Below the pieces are notes generated by a model. The model did no database searches and was not told where the DNA came from. It saw only the letters and a program-made list of their open reading frames with translations. DNA of 64,000 bases from RUG572 sp964386385 (GTDB lineage Bacteria; Verrucomicrobiota; Kiritimatiellia; RFP12; UBA1067), in assembly GCA_964386385.1 (NCBI GenBank), contig CAYLRN010000013.1, positions 21,603 through 85,602 of the forward strand. The letters are read 5' to 3'. Below are positions 42,331 to 52,126 of this stretch, in pieces. The stretch's first letter is position 1. Each line of letters opens with the position of its first letter. Position numbers and translations under genes: made by a program.

Positions 42331-42477
42331 CTATCTCGTCGATAGCAGTTTTTCGACAAGGCAATGAATCTCCGTCTGGATTGTCGCCGAGTTCCGCGCG
42401 AAGAACCCGGCGAGGTCATAGCCGACAACGGACTTGAATCCGGCGAACGAGCAGACGCCTGTTGCGATTCTGTTCAT
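42331..42477 (-). CDS. Small open frame upstream of the caspase-like gene
   Basis: 48 codons from ATG 42477 (MNRIATGVCSFAGFKSVV ...) to TAG. A -10 TATAAT at 42489-42484 places the transcription start on this ATG, so it would be the leaderless first frame of the transcript; the next ATG (42316) is 14 bases after its stop. No family recognised. It may be a leader peptide or the remnant of an original N-terminus. Confidence 0.35.
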   Translation of the reverse strand: MNRIATGVCSFAGFKSVVGYDLAGFFARNSATIQTEIHCLVEKLLSTR

Positions 42478-42484
42478 GGCAAGA

Positions 42485-43771
42485 TTATAGCACACCGGCC
42501 GGGACGCGATTGCGCCTGAAGGTGAAGAAGAAGCTCACGGACATGAGCGCGGCCGCGAGGAGATACGCGCCGGCCATCACGCCGAAGCCGATCTCGAATC
42601 CGCGCACGCCCCACCGCTGCGACAGCGCGCCCATCGCGACTCCGGAAAGCCCGCCGAAGAAGAACGCAACCATGTTGAGCAGTCCCACCGCAGTCGAGCG
42701 GTGTTCCGGCGGCACGACGTCGAAGAGCGAAGCGTGCGTGTTCACCTCGAAGCAGCCCCTGAAAACGCCATACGCCGCGGCGGCCGCGAGAAAGGCAGTG
42801 AACGAAGGAGCGCACCCAAGCGCCAGAAGAGCGGGCGCGCCGCACAGCAGCGCGACAATCTGGAAGCCCAAGCGGAAGCGCGGCCAGCGCCCGACAAATC
42901 TGTCCGTGAGCACGCCGCCCGCGAGAATCGCCAGCAGGGCGCAGAGGTGGTGACCGAACATCGTCCCGCGCCCCGCCACGCCGACGTCGAGGCCGAACTT
43001 CTCCGCCGCGAACTTCGGCGACCAGAAGAGATAGGCGTTGTTCACGAACACGATGGCCACGAATCCCGCCGTGGCGCAGAGCGCGGACGGATTCGCGAAA
43101 TAGGCGCGAAGCCCTGCGGAAAGTCCGTGCGCGACGCCACCGGCCCGCGCTTCTGACGCCGTAGCGGCGGGTTTCGGCGACTGCGGGGACATGGCCGCCG
43201 CGCCGCGCGGACTGTCGTGCAGCCAGAAGACGAACCCGACGCCCAGCAGCGCCCCCGCCATGCCGAACGCCATGAACACGTGCCGCCAGCCGCCGAGCGC
43301 GTCCAGCGCCCACGCGACGAGCGCCCCGGAGACCATCAGTCCCACATAGAGCGCGGACTGGTGGATGGAGAGCGCCAGAGAGCGCGATTCGCGGTGATGC
43401 GAGGCGATCAGCGCGTAGGCGCTCGGCGCATAGAAGCTCTCGCCCACGCCCGTCGCGATCGAGCGCAGAAAGAGCGCGCCGATGAAGCCGCCGATGAAGC
43501 CCATCCCGACTGTCATGAGAGACCAGGCGATCAGGGAGATTGTGATGATCCACTTGCGCGAAAGCCTGTCTCCGAGAAAGCCCGCCACGACGGTCATAGC
43601 CGCAAGCGTCCAGCTGAGCGTCGTGTTTATCCAGCCGATCTGGACGTCGCTCAGTCCGAGGTCCGCCTGTATCGGCACGGTCAGGAGACCGAACAGCGCG
43701 CGGTCCGCCTGGTGGAAGAAGAACGCGCCGCTGAGCATCGCCACCGGCAGCCACTTGCCATACCGATTCAT
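42485..43771 (-). CDS. MFS transporter
   Basis: 428 residues, about twelve membrane helices. The loop motif GFLGDRLSRKW (GxLaDrxGrk) lies between helices 2 and 3, and ILAGGVLTDRFVGRWPR is the matching motif in the second half, so it is a major facilitator. The substrate is probably a sugar acid or other organic anion, judging from adjacent SDR and dehydratase genes; this is inference. ATG 43771 follows GGAGG. It overlaps the RhuM stop as TGATG. Confidence 0.88.
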   Translation of the reverse strand: MNRYGKWLPVAMLSGAFFFHQADRALFGLLTVPIQADLGLSDVQIGWINTTLSWTLAAMTVVAGFLGDRLSRKWIITISLIAWSLMTVGMGFIGGFIGALFLRSIATGVGESFYAPSAYALIASHHRESRSLALSIHQSALYVGLMVSGALVAWALDALGGWRHVFMAFGMAGALLGVGFVFWLHDSPRGAAAMSPQSPKPAATASEARAGGVAHGLSAGLRAYFANPSALCATAGFVAIVFVNNAYLFWSPKFAAEKFGLDVGVAGRGTMFGHHLCALLAILAGGVLTDRFVGRWPRFRLGFQIVALLCGAPALLALGCAPSFTAFLAAAAAYGVFRGCFEVNTHASLFDVVPPEHRSTAVGLLNMVAFFFGGLSGVAMGALSQRWGVRGFEIGFGVMAGAYLLAAALMSVSFFFTFRRNRVPAGVL

Positions 43772-44412
43772 CACACTGCCTCCAAATTCGCAAGGCATCC
43801 CGTTAGTGCCGAATCCGACTTGAACTTCATTCCGTCGATGAACTTTCGGCATTCTTCATAAGTCAGTTCAACAGCCCGCGCCTTGACCGATGGCTTTTCA
43901 ATCGCCTGATGGTCGTAGCCGTCCAGCAGGTCAAGGGCCGCCGAGTACGACTGCACGACGTCAAGAACCTGTGATGCGTCAAGGCAGTTCGACACGCGCT
44001 TCATCACTTCGACAGTCTGCCCAAGCTGGCGCATCCTGTCCTTGTTCACGGCATAACCGTGGAGAAGGTATTCCTTCAGAACCGACGTAGCCCAGATCCG
44101 AAATTGCGTCGCACGAGACGAATTGACCCTATAACCTACTGAAATGATTGCATCAAGATTATAGCAGTTCACCTTACGGGTGATGCTGCGACTTCCCTCC
44201 TGTTGAACCAGTAAGGAAATCTTACTAGTTGCCCCTCTGTCCAATTCTTTCGTCTTATAGACGTTCTGCAAATGAATAGTGATGTTTTGTGGCGTCACAT
44301 CAAACAATTCAGCCATTTGCGCACGAGTCAGCCACACGCTCTCCGTCTCGACCGCGACGGGCAGCGTGAGGACGCCGTCCTCGGACTTGAACAGCACAAT
44401 TTCCTTTTCCAT
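43771..44412 (-). CDS. RhuM-family protein, C-terminally truncated
   Basis: 213 residues. The N-terminal two thirds match the RhuM pattern: WLTRAQMAELFDVTPQNITIH (HTH) and YNLDAIISVGYRVNSSRATQF, then RIWATSVLKEYLLHGYAVN. Family members are commonly longer, around 330 residues. Here the frame ends TGCLANLEAV exactly at the start of the MFS gene, so the C-terminal part seems lost by a junction. GC is lower than in flanking genes. The family is linked to mobile DNA; molecular function unproven. Its last bases supply the ribosome-binding site of the MFS gene. Confidence 0.8.
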   Translation of the reverse strand: MEKEIVLFKSEDGVLTLPVAVETESVWLTRAQMAELFDVTPQNITIHLQNVYKTKELDRGATSKISLLVQQEGSRSITRKVNCYNLDAIISVGYRVNSSRATQFRIWATSVLKEYLLHGYAVNKDRMRQLGQTVEVMKRVSNCLDASQVLDVVQSYSAALDLLDGYDHQAIEKPSVKARAVELTYEECRKFIDGMKFKSDSALTGCLANLEAV

Positions 44413-44459
44413 GCAAGACCTCCTTCACGTCTCACTATGGTTCGCCAAATAACAGCCCA

Positions 44460-45242
44460 TCACAGGTCGACGTCCTTCGGCATGTGCTGGCAGCTGCAGC
44501 CCGCGTCGCACGTCACGATCTCCCCCGTCATGTTGCCGCTCATGTCGCTCGCCAGGAACGCCACCACGTTCGCGATGTCCGCGCCCTTCGCCTCGACGCC
44601 GAGCGGACAGTTCGCCCGCCGCCGCGCCTTAGTCGCCTCGTCCAGCGCGTCCCACCGCTCCGTGTAGATGTAGCCCGGTGCGCAGGCGTTCACACGGATG
44701 CCGAGCGGCGCCAGATCGAGCGCCAGCGAGCGGACCATTGCGTTGATCGCGCCTTTCGACGCGCAGTAGGCGGTGCGTCCGCGAATCGCCCGCTTCGCCG
44801 TGTTGGACGAGAGGAACACCACCGTGCCGCGCGTCTCCTGCTTCATGAAAAAGCGGTTTGCCGCCATCTGCGTGACCTGGAAACCGCCCTTCACGTTCGT
44901 GTTCATCACCTTCAGTATCGCCTCGGGGGCCATCTCAAGCGGGCCGCCCAGGCCAAGCCCCTGGTCGGCCGCGTTGTTGACGAGGACGTCGAGCCGCCCC
45001 GCCTCGTGCGCGATGAAGTCCATCAAAGACGCGACCTGCGCCGCGTCGCCCACGTCGCACGCCCGCGCCGCCGCATCCACTCCGCGCCGAGCCAGCTCCG
45101 CCGCACCCCGCGCCGTCGACGCCTCCGTCGACCCGCACATAAACACGCGCGCACCCTCGCGCGCGAACTTCTCAACTATGTCCAGCCCCGTGTTCCGGTT
45201 GCCGCCGGTCACAAGCACGACCTTCTTCTCGAACATTCCCAT
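44460..45242 (-). CDS. Short-chain dehydrogenase/reductase
   Basis: 260 residues, classical SDR. NAD(P) site VTGGNRNTG near the N-terminus, NNAADQG, active-site Ser in VFLSSNTAK, YCASKGA (YxxxK) and a C-terminal PGYIYT segment. The end GEIVTCDAGCSCQHMP has an unusual Cys cluster. Start ATG 45242 follows AAGGAG at eight bases. Substrate likely a sugar or sugar acid, given the neighbouring transporter, LamG protein and XylR-like regulator. Confidence 0.9.
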   Translation of the reverse strand: MGMFEKKVVLVTGGNRNTGLDIVEKFAREGARVFMCGSTEASTARGAAELARRGVDAAARACDVGDAAQVASLMDFIAHEAGRLDVLVNNAADQGLGLGGPLEMAPEAILKVMNTNVKGGFQVTQMAANRFFMKQETRGTVVFLSSNTAKRAIRGRTAYCASKGAINAMVRSLALDLAPLGIRVNACAPGYIYTERWDALDEATKARRRANCPLGVEAKGADIANVVAFLASDMSGNMTGEIVTCDAGCSCQHMPKDVDL

Positions 45243-45254
45243 CAACAGGTCTCC

Positions 45255-46946
45255 TTATTTCAGAATCAGGCGCAGCCCCGGCCTCTTCGTCGTCAGGAAC
45301 TCGGACGGGCCAAGGGCGCGCATCGTTATGCGCACGTCGTCGATGAGGCCGTCGAACGTGTTGCCGTTGTCGACGCCGCCGATGCAGACGGGGAAGTCCG
45401 ACGGCGTAACGAACAGATTGTCGGCGAACACGACCGACGTCCCCACTTCGCGATGGTCGCGGTAGAGGCGCAGGGTCTTCGCGGCGGCGTCCACGACAAG
45501 CGCCGCGTGATGCCACCGGCCGTCGTTCGTCGCCTCCTCGTCAGCGACGGCCCTCTGAACGGGCCAGCCCTCCGATGTGAGTATTGTCGCGGCGACGTGT
45601 CCCGGGCTGTGGCTGAACCCAAGGTTGAACTGCACGTTCCACTTCGGTTCGCGGCGACGCACGAGCGGAATGTACTGGGCCGACTGGATGGTCTTGTAGA
45701 AGCACTCCACCGTGAATGAGGTGTTGGTAAATGCGTCGCCCTGCGGGTTCCACTGCACGTAGCGCTTGACCGTGTTCTCTGAATGCGGGACGTTGGCCAG
45801 CGCGGCGGAATTGGTGAAGCCCGGCGCGACGTCGTAGGCCGGATACACGGTCGAGGCGGCGACATCGCCCTTCCTGACGGACGGATAGCCGTTCGCAGCG
45901 CAAATGCACACGAGTCCGCCGCCGTCGCCGCGGTTCGGCAAGTCGCCGGGCAGGGACGCGACGTCCGCCGTTCCGGCGTCCTCGAAATCGACGTGGAGCG
46001 GCACGCCGGACGCCGCGCCGGCAAGATTTGAGAACTGGAGAAAGTGTCTGGGCGAAAGAACCACGTCTGAAATGCGCACGTGCGCGATAGTGCCGCCGAA
46101 ACAGCCTGACGTCTGCGGCGTCGAGCCGACGTAGAGGTCGTCCGCGCCCTTCGCGTAGGACCGCGGCTCCAGTCCCGAGAGCGTCCCGCACAGTTTGTAG
46201 TCCACGTAGGCCGTTGCAGTACGCGCCGCGCCGTTGACCAGAAGGGCGACGTGATGCCAGCGTCCGTCGTAGAGCGACGTCGGCGTAGTGACTTGAAGCA
46301 TCTGGTTCGAGGCGGCGACGTTGTTCTGCGCTGCCGCCACGTCCCATGCCCCGGCGCGCGTGAACCGGAACTGCATGGCGTTTTTCTGTGTGACCCGCAC
46401 GCCCCAGCAGTCGTAGTTGAGGACTTTCTGCCCATTCTCCATGTACAGGCGTCCCGGACGCACGGCAATGCAGTTCCATTCCATTTTCGCAAAATCCGTC
46501 ATCCCCTCCTGCATCCGGAAAAACGCCTCGAAGGTGAAGTTCGTGAGGTTCAGAGCCTCCGTTCCGCTCGTGTCCACGCGCAGGGCGCCCGCATGGCCGC
46601 CAAGCGAGACCTTGTGGAAGTAAAGCCCGGTCTCCGCCACCGTCGTCCGCCGCGTCTGCGGATTCCACACGCCCCAGCCCTGCGGAAAGGCGTTCGTGCC
46701 GGACGGACAGTGGTCGCCTGCGCCTTCGAGGACTGTCGGTCCGTCCATGGAAATCGGACGGGCGTCCAGGGTCCCCGGATTGGCGACGTTTGCGATCACC
46801 GTGTCCACAGTCGTCCTCACGCCGCTTTCAGACGCCAAAGGCCACCACGCCACCGTGTCCGCCCATGTGGACAGCAAGGCGCAGGCCACAGCGCAAGCGA
46901 GAATCGATTTTTTTTTTCCTCCAACTTTTATCAGACATGGCTGCAT
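45255..46946 (-). CDS. Secreted protein with two LamG domains
   Basis: 563 residues from ATG 46946. Signal peptide MQPCLIKVGGKKKSILACAVACALLSTWA in two parts: a basic n-region and a hydrophobic core. Domain 1 opens TVAWWPLASE and has DGRWHHVALLVNG; domain 2 has DGRWHHAALVVD; both end in I-R-I/V-S/T...LSPRHFL or LGPSEFL. A run of ten A encodes the KKK before the hydrophobic core and could slip. No catalytic residues. It is divergent from the XylR-like regulator, which may control it. Confidence 0.82.
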   Translation of the reverse strand: MQPCLIKVGGKKKSILACAVACALLSTWADTVAWWPLASESGVRTTVDTVIANVANPGTLDARPISMDGPTVLEGAGDHCPSGTNAFPQGWGVWNPQTRRTTVAETGLYFHKVSLGGHAGALRVDTSGTEALNLTNFTFEAFFRMQEGMTDFAKMEWNCIAVRPGRLYMENGQKVLNYDCWGVRVTQKNAMQFRFTRAGAWDVAAAQNNVAASNQMLQVTTPTSLYDGRWHHVALLVNGAARTATAYVDYKLCGTLSGLEPRSYAKGADDLYVGSTPQTSGCFGGTIAHVRISDVVLSPRHFLQFSNLAGAASGVPLHVDFEDAGTADVASLPGDLPNRGDGGGLVCICAANGYPSVRKGDVAASTVYPAYDVAPGFTNSAALANVPHSENTVKRYVQWNPQGDAFTNTSFTVECFYKTIQSAQYIPLVRRREPKWNVQFNLGFSHSPGHVAATILTSEGWPVQRAVADEEATNDGRWHHAALVVDAAAKTLRLYRDHREVGTSVVFADNLFVTPSDFPVCIGGVDNGNTFDGLIDDVRITMRALGPSEFLTTKRPGLRLILK

Positions 46947-46967
46947 CTCCAATGAAACTACAAAACC

Positions 46968-46994
46968 GTACCATGGCAGAATTGTACCATGACA
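46968..46994. promoter_or_regulatory. Direct repeat GTACCATGRCA in the divergent promoter region
   Basis: GTACCATGGCA (46968-46978) and GTACCATGACA (46984-46994), 16 bases apart, lie between the LamG and regulator genes. They are candidate operator half-sites. Confidence 0.45.
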
Positions 46995-47014
46995 CTTGTA
47001 CGCGCTCCACCTCA

Positions 47015-47046
47015 TTTGCGAAACAAGCATTACATCGTTTGCGAAA
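47015..47046. promoter_or_regulatory. Direct repeat TTTGCGAAA upstream of the XylR-like gene
   Basis: Two exact TTTGCGAAA sites 23 bases apart (47015, 47038). A weaker TTTTGCGGA follows at about 47059. The helical phasing suits an AraC-type dimer. Confidence 0.5.
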
Positions 47047-47052
47047 TTTTCA

Positions 47053-47081
47053 TTGCCGTTTTGCGGAGCAAGTGGTAGAAT
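47053..47081 (+). promoter_or_regulatory. Promoter of the XylR-like regulator
   Basis: -35 TTGCCG (47053-47058), 17-bp spacer, -10 TAGAAT (47076-47081); the leader is about 30 nt. Confidence 0.65.
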
Positions 47082-47118
47082 CAGCGGCAATGCGCGCCAT
47101 CCATGGAGAAAGCCGACA

Positions 47119-48237
47119 ATGAAAACCGTTCTTTTCCTGCATCCGGCAAGCCGCCCGTCCGTCAACGCGAAACTGGCGGGCGTCTACGCCTACGCGCAGA
47201 GGCGCGGATGGACCGTCCAGCCCGTCGAAACGCAGCTGACGCAGAAAAAGACGCAGGAACTGCTTGCGTTCTGGCAGCCGGACGGCGCAATCGCCGAATG
47301 CGGCGGTGGCGCGAACCACATGCCGCCCGCCCTTTTCGGCGACGTCCCCGTCGTGTTCCTCGACCGCGACCCGCGTACGCTTCGGACGCCGGCGTTCTGC
47401 GTCCTCCACGACTCCGCCACGACGGCGCGTCTCGCCACGCGCGAACTTCTCTCCGCAGGGCCGTTCGCCTCGTACGCATTCGTCCCATGGCCCAAGCCGC
47501 GATTCTGGAGCGAGATGCGCGTCGCCGCATTCGAGTCCGCCCTCCGACTCAACGGACACGACTGCGAACGCTTTGGCGAAAAGGTGGACGAGAACGACCC
47601 GACGGCTCTCCAATCCTGCCTCGGAACCTGGCTTGCCGCCCTGCCAAGGCCGGTCGGCGTCTTCGCCGCCAACGACTTCATGGCGTCGCAGGCCCTGGCC
47701 GCCGCGTCGCGTTTCGGGATGTCCGTGCCGGACGACATGGCCGTCGTCGGCGTGGACAACAACGAACTTCTCTGCGAGAACACGCACCCCAGCCTTTCGA
47801 GCGTAGCGCCCGACTTCCACGAAGCCGGGCGTCTCGCCGCGGAAATGCTCGATTCGCTCATGTCAAACCCGGACCAGCCTCCGCGCACCGTCACGTTCGG
47901 ACCGCTGCGCCTCGTCCGCCGCGCCTCCTCCAACCGCGCCGTGCGCGGCGACAGACTTGTCCAGCAGGCGCTCGACCGCATCCGCCGCGACGCCTGCGCG
48001 GGACTTTCCGCCCGCGACGCGCTCGCCGCATTCCCATGCTCGCGGCGCATGGCGGAGATCCGGTTTCGCCGGCTTACCGGAAAATCCGTCCTCGAAGAGA
48101 TCCAGTCCGTCCGCCGCGCAAGGGCGATGGAGCTGATGAAGAACCCGGCGCTTGACCGGACGGCGGTCGCCAACTTCTGCGGCTATTCGTCCGCCAACGC
48201 GCTCATGAACTTCCTGCGCCGCCACAAAGAAGATTAA
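47119..48237 (+). CDS. XylR-type transcriptional regulator (sugar-binding domain plus AraC HTH)
   Basis: 372 residues. N-terminal LacI/periplasmic-binding-like domain (VYAYAQRRGWTVQPV, VFAANDFMASQALAAASRFG, VGVDNNELLCENTHPSLSSV), about residues 1-270. The C-terminal AraC-type double HTH includes MAEIRFRRLTGKSVLEEIQ and VANFCGYSSANALMNFLRR. The layout equals E. coli XylR. It should sense a sugar and act on the nearby divergent LamG-SDR genes. ATG 47119 follows GGAGAAAG. Its TAA stop lies inside the first TTAAGTGG octamer. Confidence 0.88.
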   Translation: MKTVLFLHPASRPSVNAKLAGVYAYAQRRGWTVQPVETQLTQKKTQELLAFWQPDGAIAECGGGANHMPPALFGDVPVVFLDRDPRTLRTPAFCVLHDSATTARLATRELLSAGPFASYAFVPWPKPRFWSEMRVAAFESALRLNGHDCERFGEKVDENDPTALQSCLGTWLAALPRPVGVFAANDFMASQALAAASRFGMSVPDDMAVVGVDNNELLCENTHPSLSSVAPDFHEAGRLAAEMLDSLMSNPDQPPRTVTFGPLRLVRRASSNRAVRGDRLVQQALDRIRRDACAGLSARDALAAFPCSRRMAEIRFRRLTGKSVLEEIQSVRRARAMELMKNPALDRTAVANFCGYSSANALMNFLRRHKED

Positions 48238-48289
48238 GTGGTTAAGTGATTAAGTGGTTAAGTGGCCAAGCGGTTAAGCGGTTAAGCTG
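48234..48289. repeat. Tandem octamers TTAAGTGG, seven units
   Basis: Units of exactly eight bases: TTAAGTGG, TTAAGTGA, TTAAGTGG twice, CCAAGCGG, TTAAGCGG and TTAAGCTG. The first contains the stop codon of the XylR-like gene. Confidence 0.9.
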
Positions 48290-48339
48290 CGGCGACCGGG
48301 TGGGCAAGTCCGCCTACCGGTGGAACAGCGACCAGGCAC

Positions 48340-48361
48340 AACTTAACACTTAACCACTTAA
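48340..48361. repeat. Octamer repeats, inverted orientation
   Basis: On the minus strand TTAAGTGG, then TTAAGTG (one base short), then TTAAGTTG. It is opposite in orientation to the array at 48234-48289. Confidence 0.8.
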
Positions 48362-48368
48362 TTCCCAT

Positions 48369-48393
48369 GGGAGGGACGCGCTCCTGCGCGTCC
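48369..48393 (+). repeat. REP-like hairpin (copy 6)
   Basis: Head GGGAG, perfect stem GGACGCGC/GCGCGTCC, loop TCCT. Confidence 0.85.
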
Positions 48394-48410
48394 GCAGACG
48401 CAGAAGCTTC

Positions 48411-48435
48411 GGTCGCGCGGGAGCGCGACCCTCCC
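48411..48435 (-). repeat. REP-like hairpin (copy 7)
   Basis: Minus strand: head GGGAG, perfect stem GGTCGCGC/GCGCGACC, loop TCCC. Forms an inverted pair with copy 6, 17 bases apart. Confidence 0.85.
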
Positions 48436-48478
48436 GGAAACGCCCTGTCACGCGCCAACGAACCGCATTGCAGACGGC

Positions 48479-48504
48479 GGCGCGACGGGACGTCGCGCCC
48501 TACC
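48479..48504 (-). repeat. REP-like hairpin (copy 8)
   Basis: Minus strand: head GGTAG, perfect stem GGCGCGACG/CGTCGCGCC, loop TCC. Confidence 0.85.
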
Positions 48505-48539
48505 GGACAGGGGCATTCAAGTGCCTTCTCGACCGCAAC

Positions 48540-48564
48540 GGCGGACGAGGACGTCCGCCCTCCC
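48540..48564 (-). repeat. REP-like hairpin (copy 9)
   Basis: Minus strand: head GGGAG, perfect stem GGCGGACG/CGTCCGCC, loop TCCT. Confidence 0.85.
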
Positions 48565-48586
48565 GGAGGAACGCCGCCCTCCCGCA

Positions 48587-48640
48587 ACTTAACCACTTAA
48601 CTACTTAACCGCTTAATCTTCATCTTGGCCGCTTAATCTT
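48587..48640. repeat. Octamer repeats at the 3' end of the DRE-TIM gene
   Basis: On the minus strand: TTAAGCGG, a 12-base interruption, then TTAAGCGG, TTAAGTAG, TTAAGTGG and TTAAGTTG. The first unit contains the TAA stop of the gene at 48633, mirroring the array at the convergent gene. The whole gene-free stretch 48238-48632 consists of these octamers and REP hairpins. Confidence 0.85.
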
Positions 48641-49586
48641 CGCCGTCAAGCTCTGACGCGAACGCACGGTAGTCCGTGCGCCCTTCCGCGATGAACTTGA
48701 TCGCCGAGCGGGGGTGGCAGTTCTTTACGCCAGTGAGAAGATACGGGAGGTCATAGCCCCATTTCACGCCGGCGGCCTTGAGAGGCAGGACGTGCTTCTC
48801 TATGAAGGACATAATCGGCGCGGAGGAGCGGCCGCGGCCGTCCATCAGACAGAGAAGCTGTTCCGAGAAGCAGTTGCCGGCGCCGCGCCCCATTCCGTTG
48901 ACGGTGACGTCGAGGTAGTCCATGCCGCAGCGGTGCGCCTCAAGAGTGTTGGCGAAAGCCAGCTGCTGGTTGTTGTGTCCGTGGAATCCGGCGCCGCGGC
49001 CATTTCCCCGCATGGCCTCGACGTACGTCCGGGCGTGGCGGGCGACCTGGTCGGGGTGGAAGTTGCCGAACGAATCCACGAGATAGAGGACGTCGGCGGA
49101 AGAGCGGGCGATTTCGTCCACGGCGCGGCGGAGGTCCGCATCGGACACCTTTGAGACGGCCATCAAGTTGCACGAGACCTCGTAGCCCTTCGCCTTCGCG
49201 TCCTCCACCATGTCGAGGGCGAGTGGGATCTGATGGACGTAGCAGGCGACGCGGATGACGTCGACGACGCTGTCCTTCTTCGGCAGTATGTCGGTCTTGT
49301 AGTCGGTCCGCCCGGCGTCGGCCATCACGGAGATCTTGAGGGGAGTGCGGTTCTCGCCGACGATCGCCCTGAGGTCCGCCTCGTCGGAGAACTTCCACTT
49401 GCCGAACTCCGCAGGGCTGAACATCGTCTTCGACGCGCGGTAGCCGAACTCCATGTAGTCGACGCCGGACGCGACGTTCGCCTCGTAGAGGGCTTTCGCG
49501 AATTCATCGCTGAACTCGAAGTTGTTCACAAGTCCGCCATCGCGCATAGTCGCGTCGAACACCTTCACGCCGGGACGAAAATCCAT
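48633..49586 (-). CDS. DRE-TIM metallolyase, HMGL/4-hydroxy-2-oxovalerate aldolase-like
   Basis: 317 residues. TIM barrel with the DRE-type start FDATMRDGG, metal-binding HGHNNQQLAFAN and the glycine loop NGMGRGAGN. These define the HMG-CoA lyase-like superfamily. Closest known roles are aldol cleavage of 4-hydroxy-2-oxo acids, but the substrate here is not clear and no partner dehydrogenase is adjacent. Three ATG codons in a row (49592, 49589, 49586) follow GGAGG; the third has the best spacing. It lies downstream of enolase on the same strand. Confidence 0.8.
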   Translation of the reverse strand: MDFRPGVKVFDATMRDGGLVNNFEFSDEFAKALYEANVASGVDYMEFGYRASKTMFSPAEFGKWKFSDEADLRAIVGENRTPLKISVMADAGRTDYKTDILPKKDSVVDVIRVACYVHQIPLALDMVEDAKAKGYEVSCNLMAVSKVSDADLRRAVDEIARSSADVLYLVDSFGNFHPDQVARHARTYVEAMRGNGRGAGFHGHNNQQLAFANTLEAHRCGMDYLDVTVNGMGRGAGNCFSEQLLCLMDGRGRSSAPIMSFIEKHVLPLKAAGVKWGYDLPYLLTGVKNCHPRSAIKFIAEGRTDYRAFASELDGED

Positions 49587-49607
49587 CATCATTCCTCCAT
49601 GTGGACG

Positions 49608-49639
49608 AAAGGCGGCCGAAGAATCCCTTCGACCGCCTT
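49608..49639 (-). terminator. Possible terminator after enolase
   Basis: Minus-strand hairpin, arms AAGGCGG(T)CGAAG and CTTCG(GC)CGCCTT around GGGATT. Only TTT follows, so termination is probably partial, letting some transcripts enter the next gene. Confidence 0.45.
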
Positions 49640-49674
49640 CCGCGCATTGCGACTGCAATCTGCGAGAGAAGGTC

Positions 49675-50955
<1,281 letters not shown>

Positions 50956-51009
50956 GTTCTCTTTTCTCCTTGATGCTCCCCGTGGGTTCACGGGAAATCG
51001 ATTGGGAGA

Positions 51010-51038
51010 AGTATAGCATTATGGGCGTTGTCCGTCAA
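51010..51038 (-). promoter_or_regulatory. Promoter of enolase
   Basis: Minus-strand -35 TTGACG (51038-51033), 17-bp spacer, -10 TATACT (51015-51010). Confidence 0.8.
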
Positions 51039-52126
51039 TGGGAGGGCGCAGCCAATCGGGAAGTCGCCTGCGGGCTTCCCACACGGGCAGGCCATTTTCC
51101 GGCGAGTCGCTCCTCTGTCTGCCGTCGGCACATCTGCAAGTATCGAGCGGCGTCGGCGTCTTCGAGATTCGGGTCGTTGGGGGTTGGATTGAAGCGCAGC
51201 CCAGACGACCGCATCGCCCCAAAAAATCTCCATCGCCCCATTATCCTCCCGTAATGCGCCGAAAGAAGTCTCCCCTTGTCGTCCACTTTCGTCCTTGTGC
51301 GGAACACGACGTACGAGTCCTTGTCAAGCCTCGTGTCAACCTCATCCAGGCCGTTTGTCCATACGCGAGACAGATGTCGCTCGACAATGGGACGGCGTTC
51401 GTGCTTGAAGAAGAACGACGATTGATACACCGCATTCGTGTCCGCATTGTAAACGGACTGCATTTCCGAATGCGGGTCCTTCTTCAACACATACGCCCCA
51501 GCGTGCGGATTGTTCGTAAACGACACTTCCATTGAAGTCCTGAAATTGCTTATGCCGTTGACCGCGTCTATGCAGATTCGCACCAGCATGTCGGAATGCC
51601 GTCCGCTTCCATGCGGTTTCGTCCACTGTCCAAGTTCAAGATCGTAGCCGAGCCACTCGCCAAGCCGTGGTATTCCCTCCGCCGCCATCTTTCCGGTCAA
51701 CTGGCACGGATTGAGGATTTTCTTGAGGACAACGGTGTGCACTTCACCATATGGCATCCACTTGCCATCCACAACGGGCTTTCTGAGTTTGATGTCGGGA
51801 TAGACCTTCTCGAATTCAGACGAATAGTACCCCTCTTTGATGATCTCGCACCTCGCTCTCTCGTTGCATTTGCCTTGAATTACGTATTCGCCGTCTGCAT
51901 TTGTCCAGTCAAATATCGGAGTGTAGTCTTTAAGTCTGCCTCCATACTGAATCCCGCCCCACACTTTCACGCCTTTGGCAGGAAAGCCGTCCTGGTCAAC
52001 CACCCGCAAGACTATCTTCATGTCCGCCCCATGGATCTGTGCATGGGCAACATCACGATCATAGTACAGACCGAAGGCAGAACAGGCGGAAAATGCAAAC
52101 ATCGCGGCAAGGACGGCAATCCTCAT
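51035..52126 (-). CDS. Secreted protein coupled to the lipase-like giant gene
   Basis: 363 residues, no family recognised. Signal peptide MRIAVLAAMFAFSACSAFG. The next part (LRVVDQDGFPAKGVKVWGG ... FDWTNADGEYVIQG) resembles a carboxypeptidase-regulatory/Ig-like beta domain; the remainder is mixed. ATG 52126 overlaps the stop of the giant gene as ATGA, so the pair is co-translated. The same arrangement is found for the unrelated small protein at 38553-39185. GC is lower than in the giant gene. A partner, modulator or immunity role is inferred from context only. Confidence 0.75.
   Translation of the reverse strand: MRIAVLAAMFAFSACSAFGLYYDRDVAHAQIHGADMKIVLRVVDQDGFPAKGVKVWGGIQYGGRLKDYTPIFDWTNADGEYVIQGKCNERARCEIIKEGYYSSEFEKVYPDIKLRKPVVDGKWMPYGEVHTVVLKKILNPCQLTGKMAAEGIPRLGEWLGYDLELGQWTKPHGSGRHSDMLVRICIDAVNGISNFRTSMEVSFTNNPHAGAYVLKKDPHSEMQSVYNADTNAVYQSSFFFKHERRPIVERHLSRVWTNGLDEVDTRLDKDSYVVFRTRTKVDDKGRLLSAHYGRIMGRWRFFGAMRSSGLRFNPTPNDPNLEDADAARYLQMCRRQTEERLAGKWPARVGSPQATSRLAAPSH

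Noticed and set aside
46911..46920. Ten-A run in the LamG gene as a frameshift
   Set aside because: The frame continues in register through KKK into a good signal peptide, so no break is present in this sequence.
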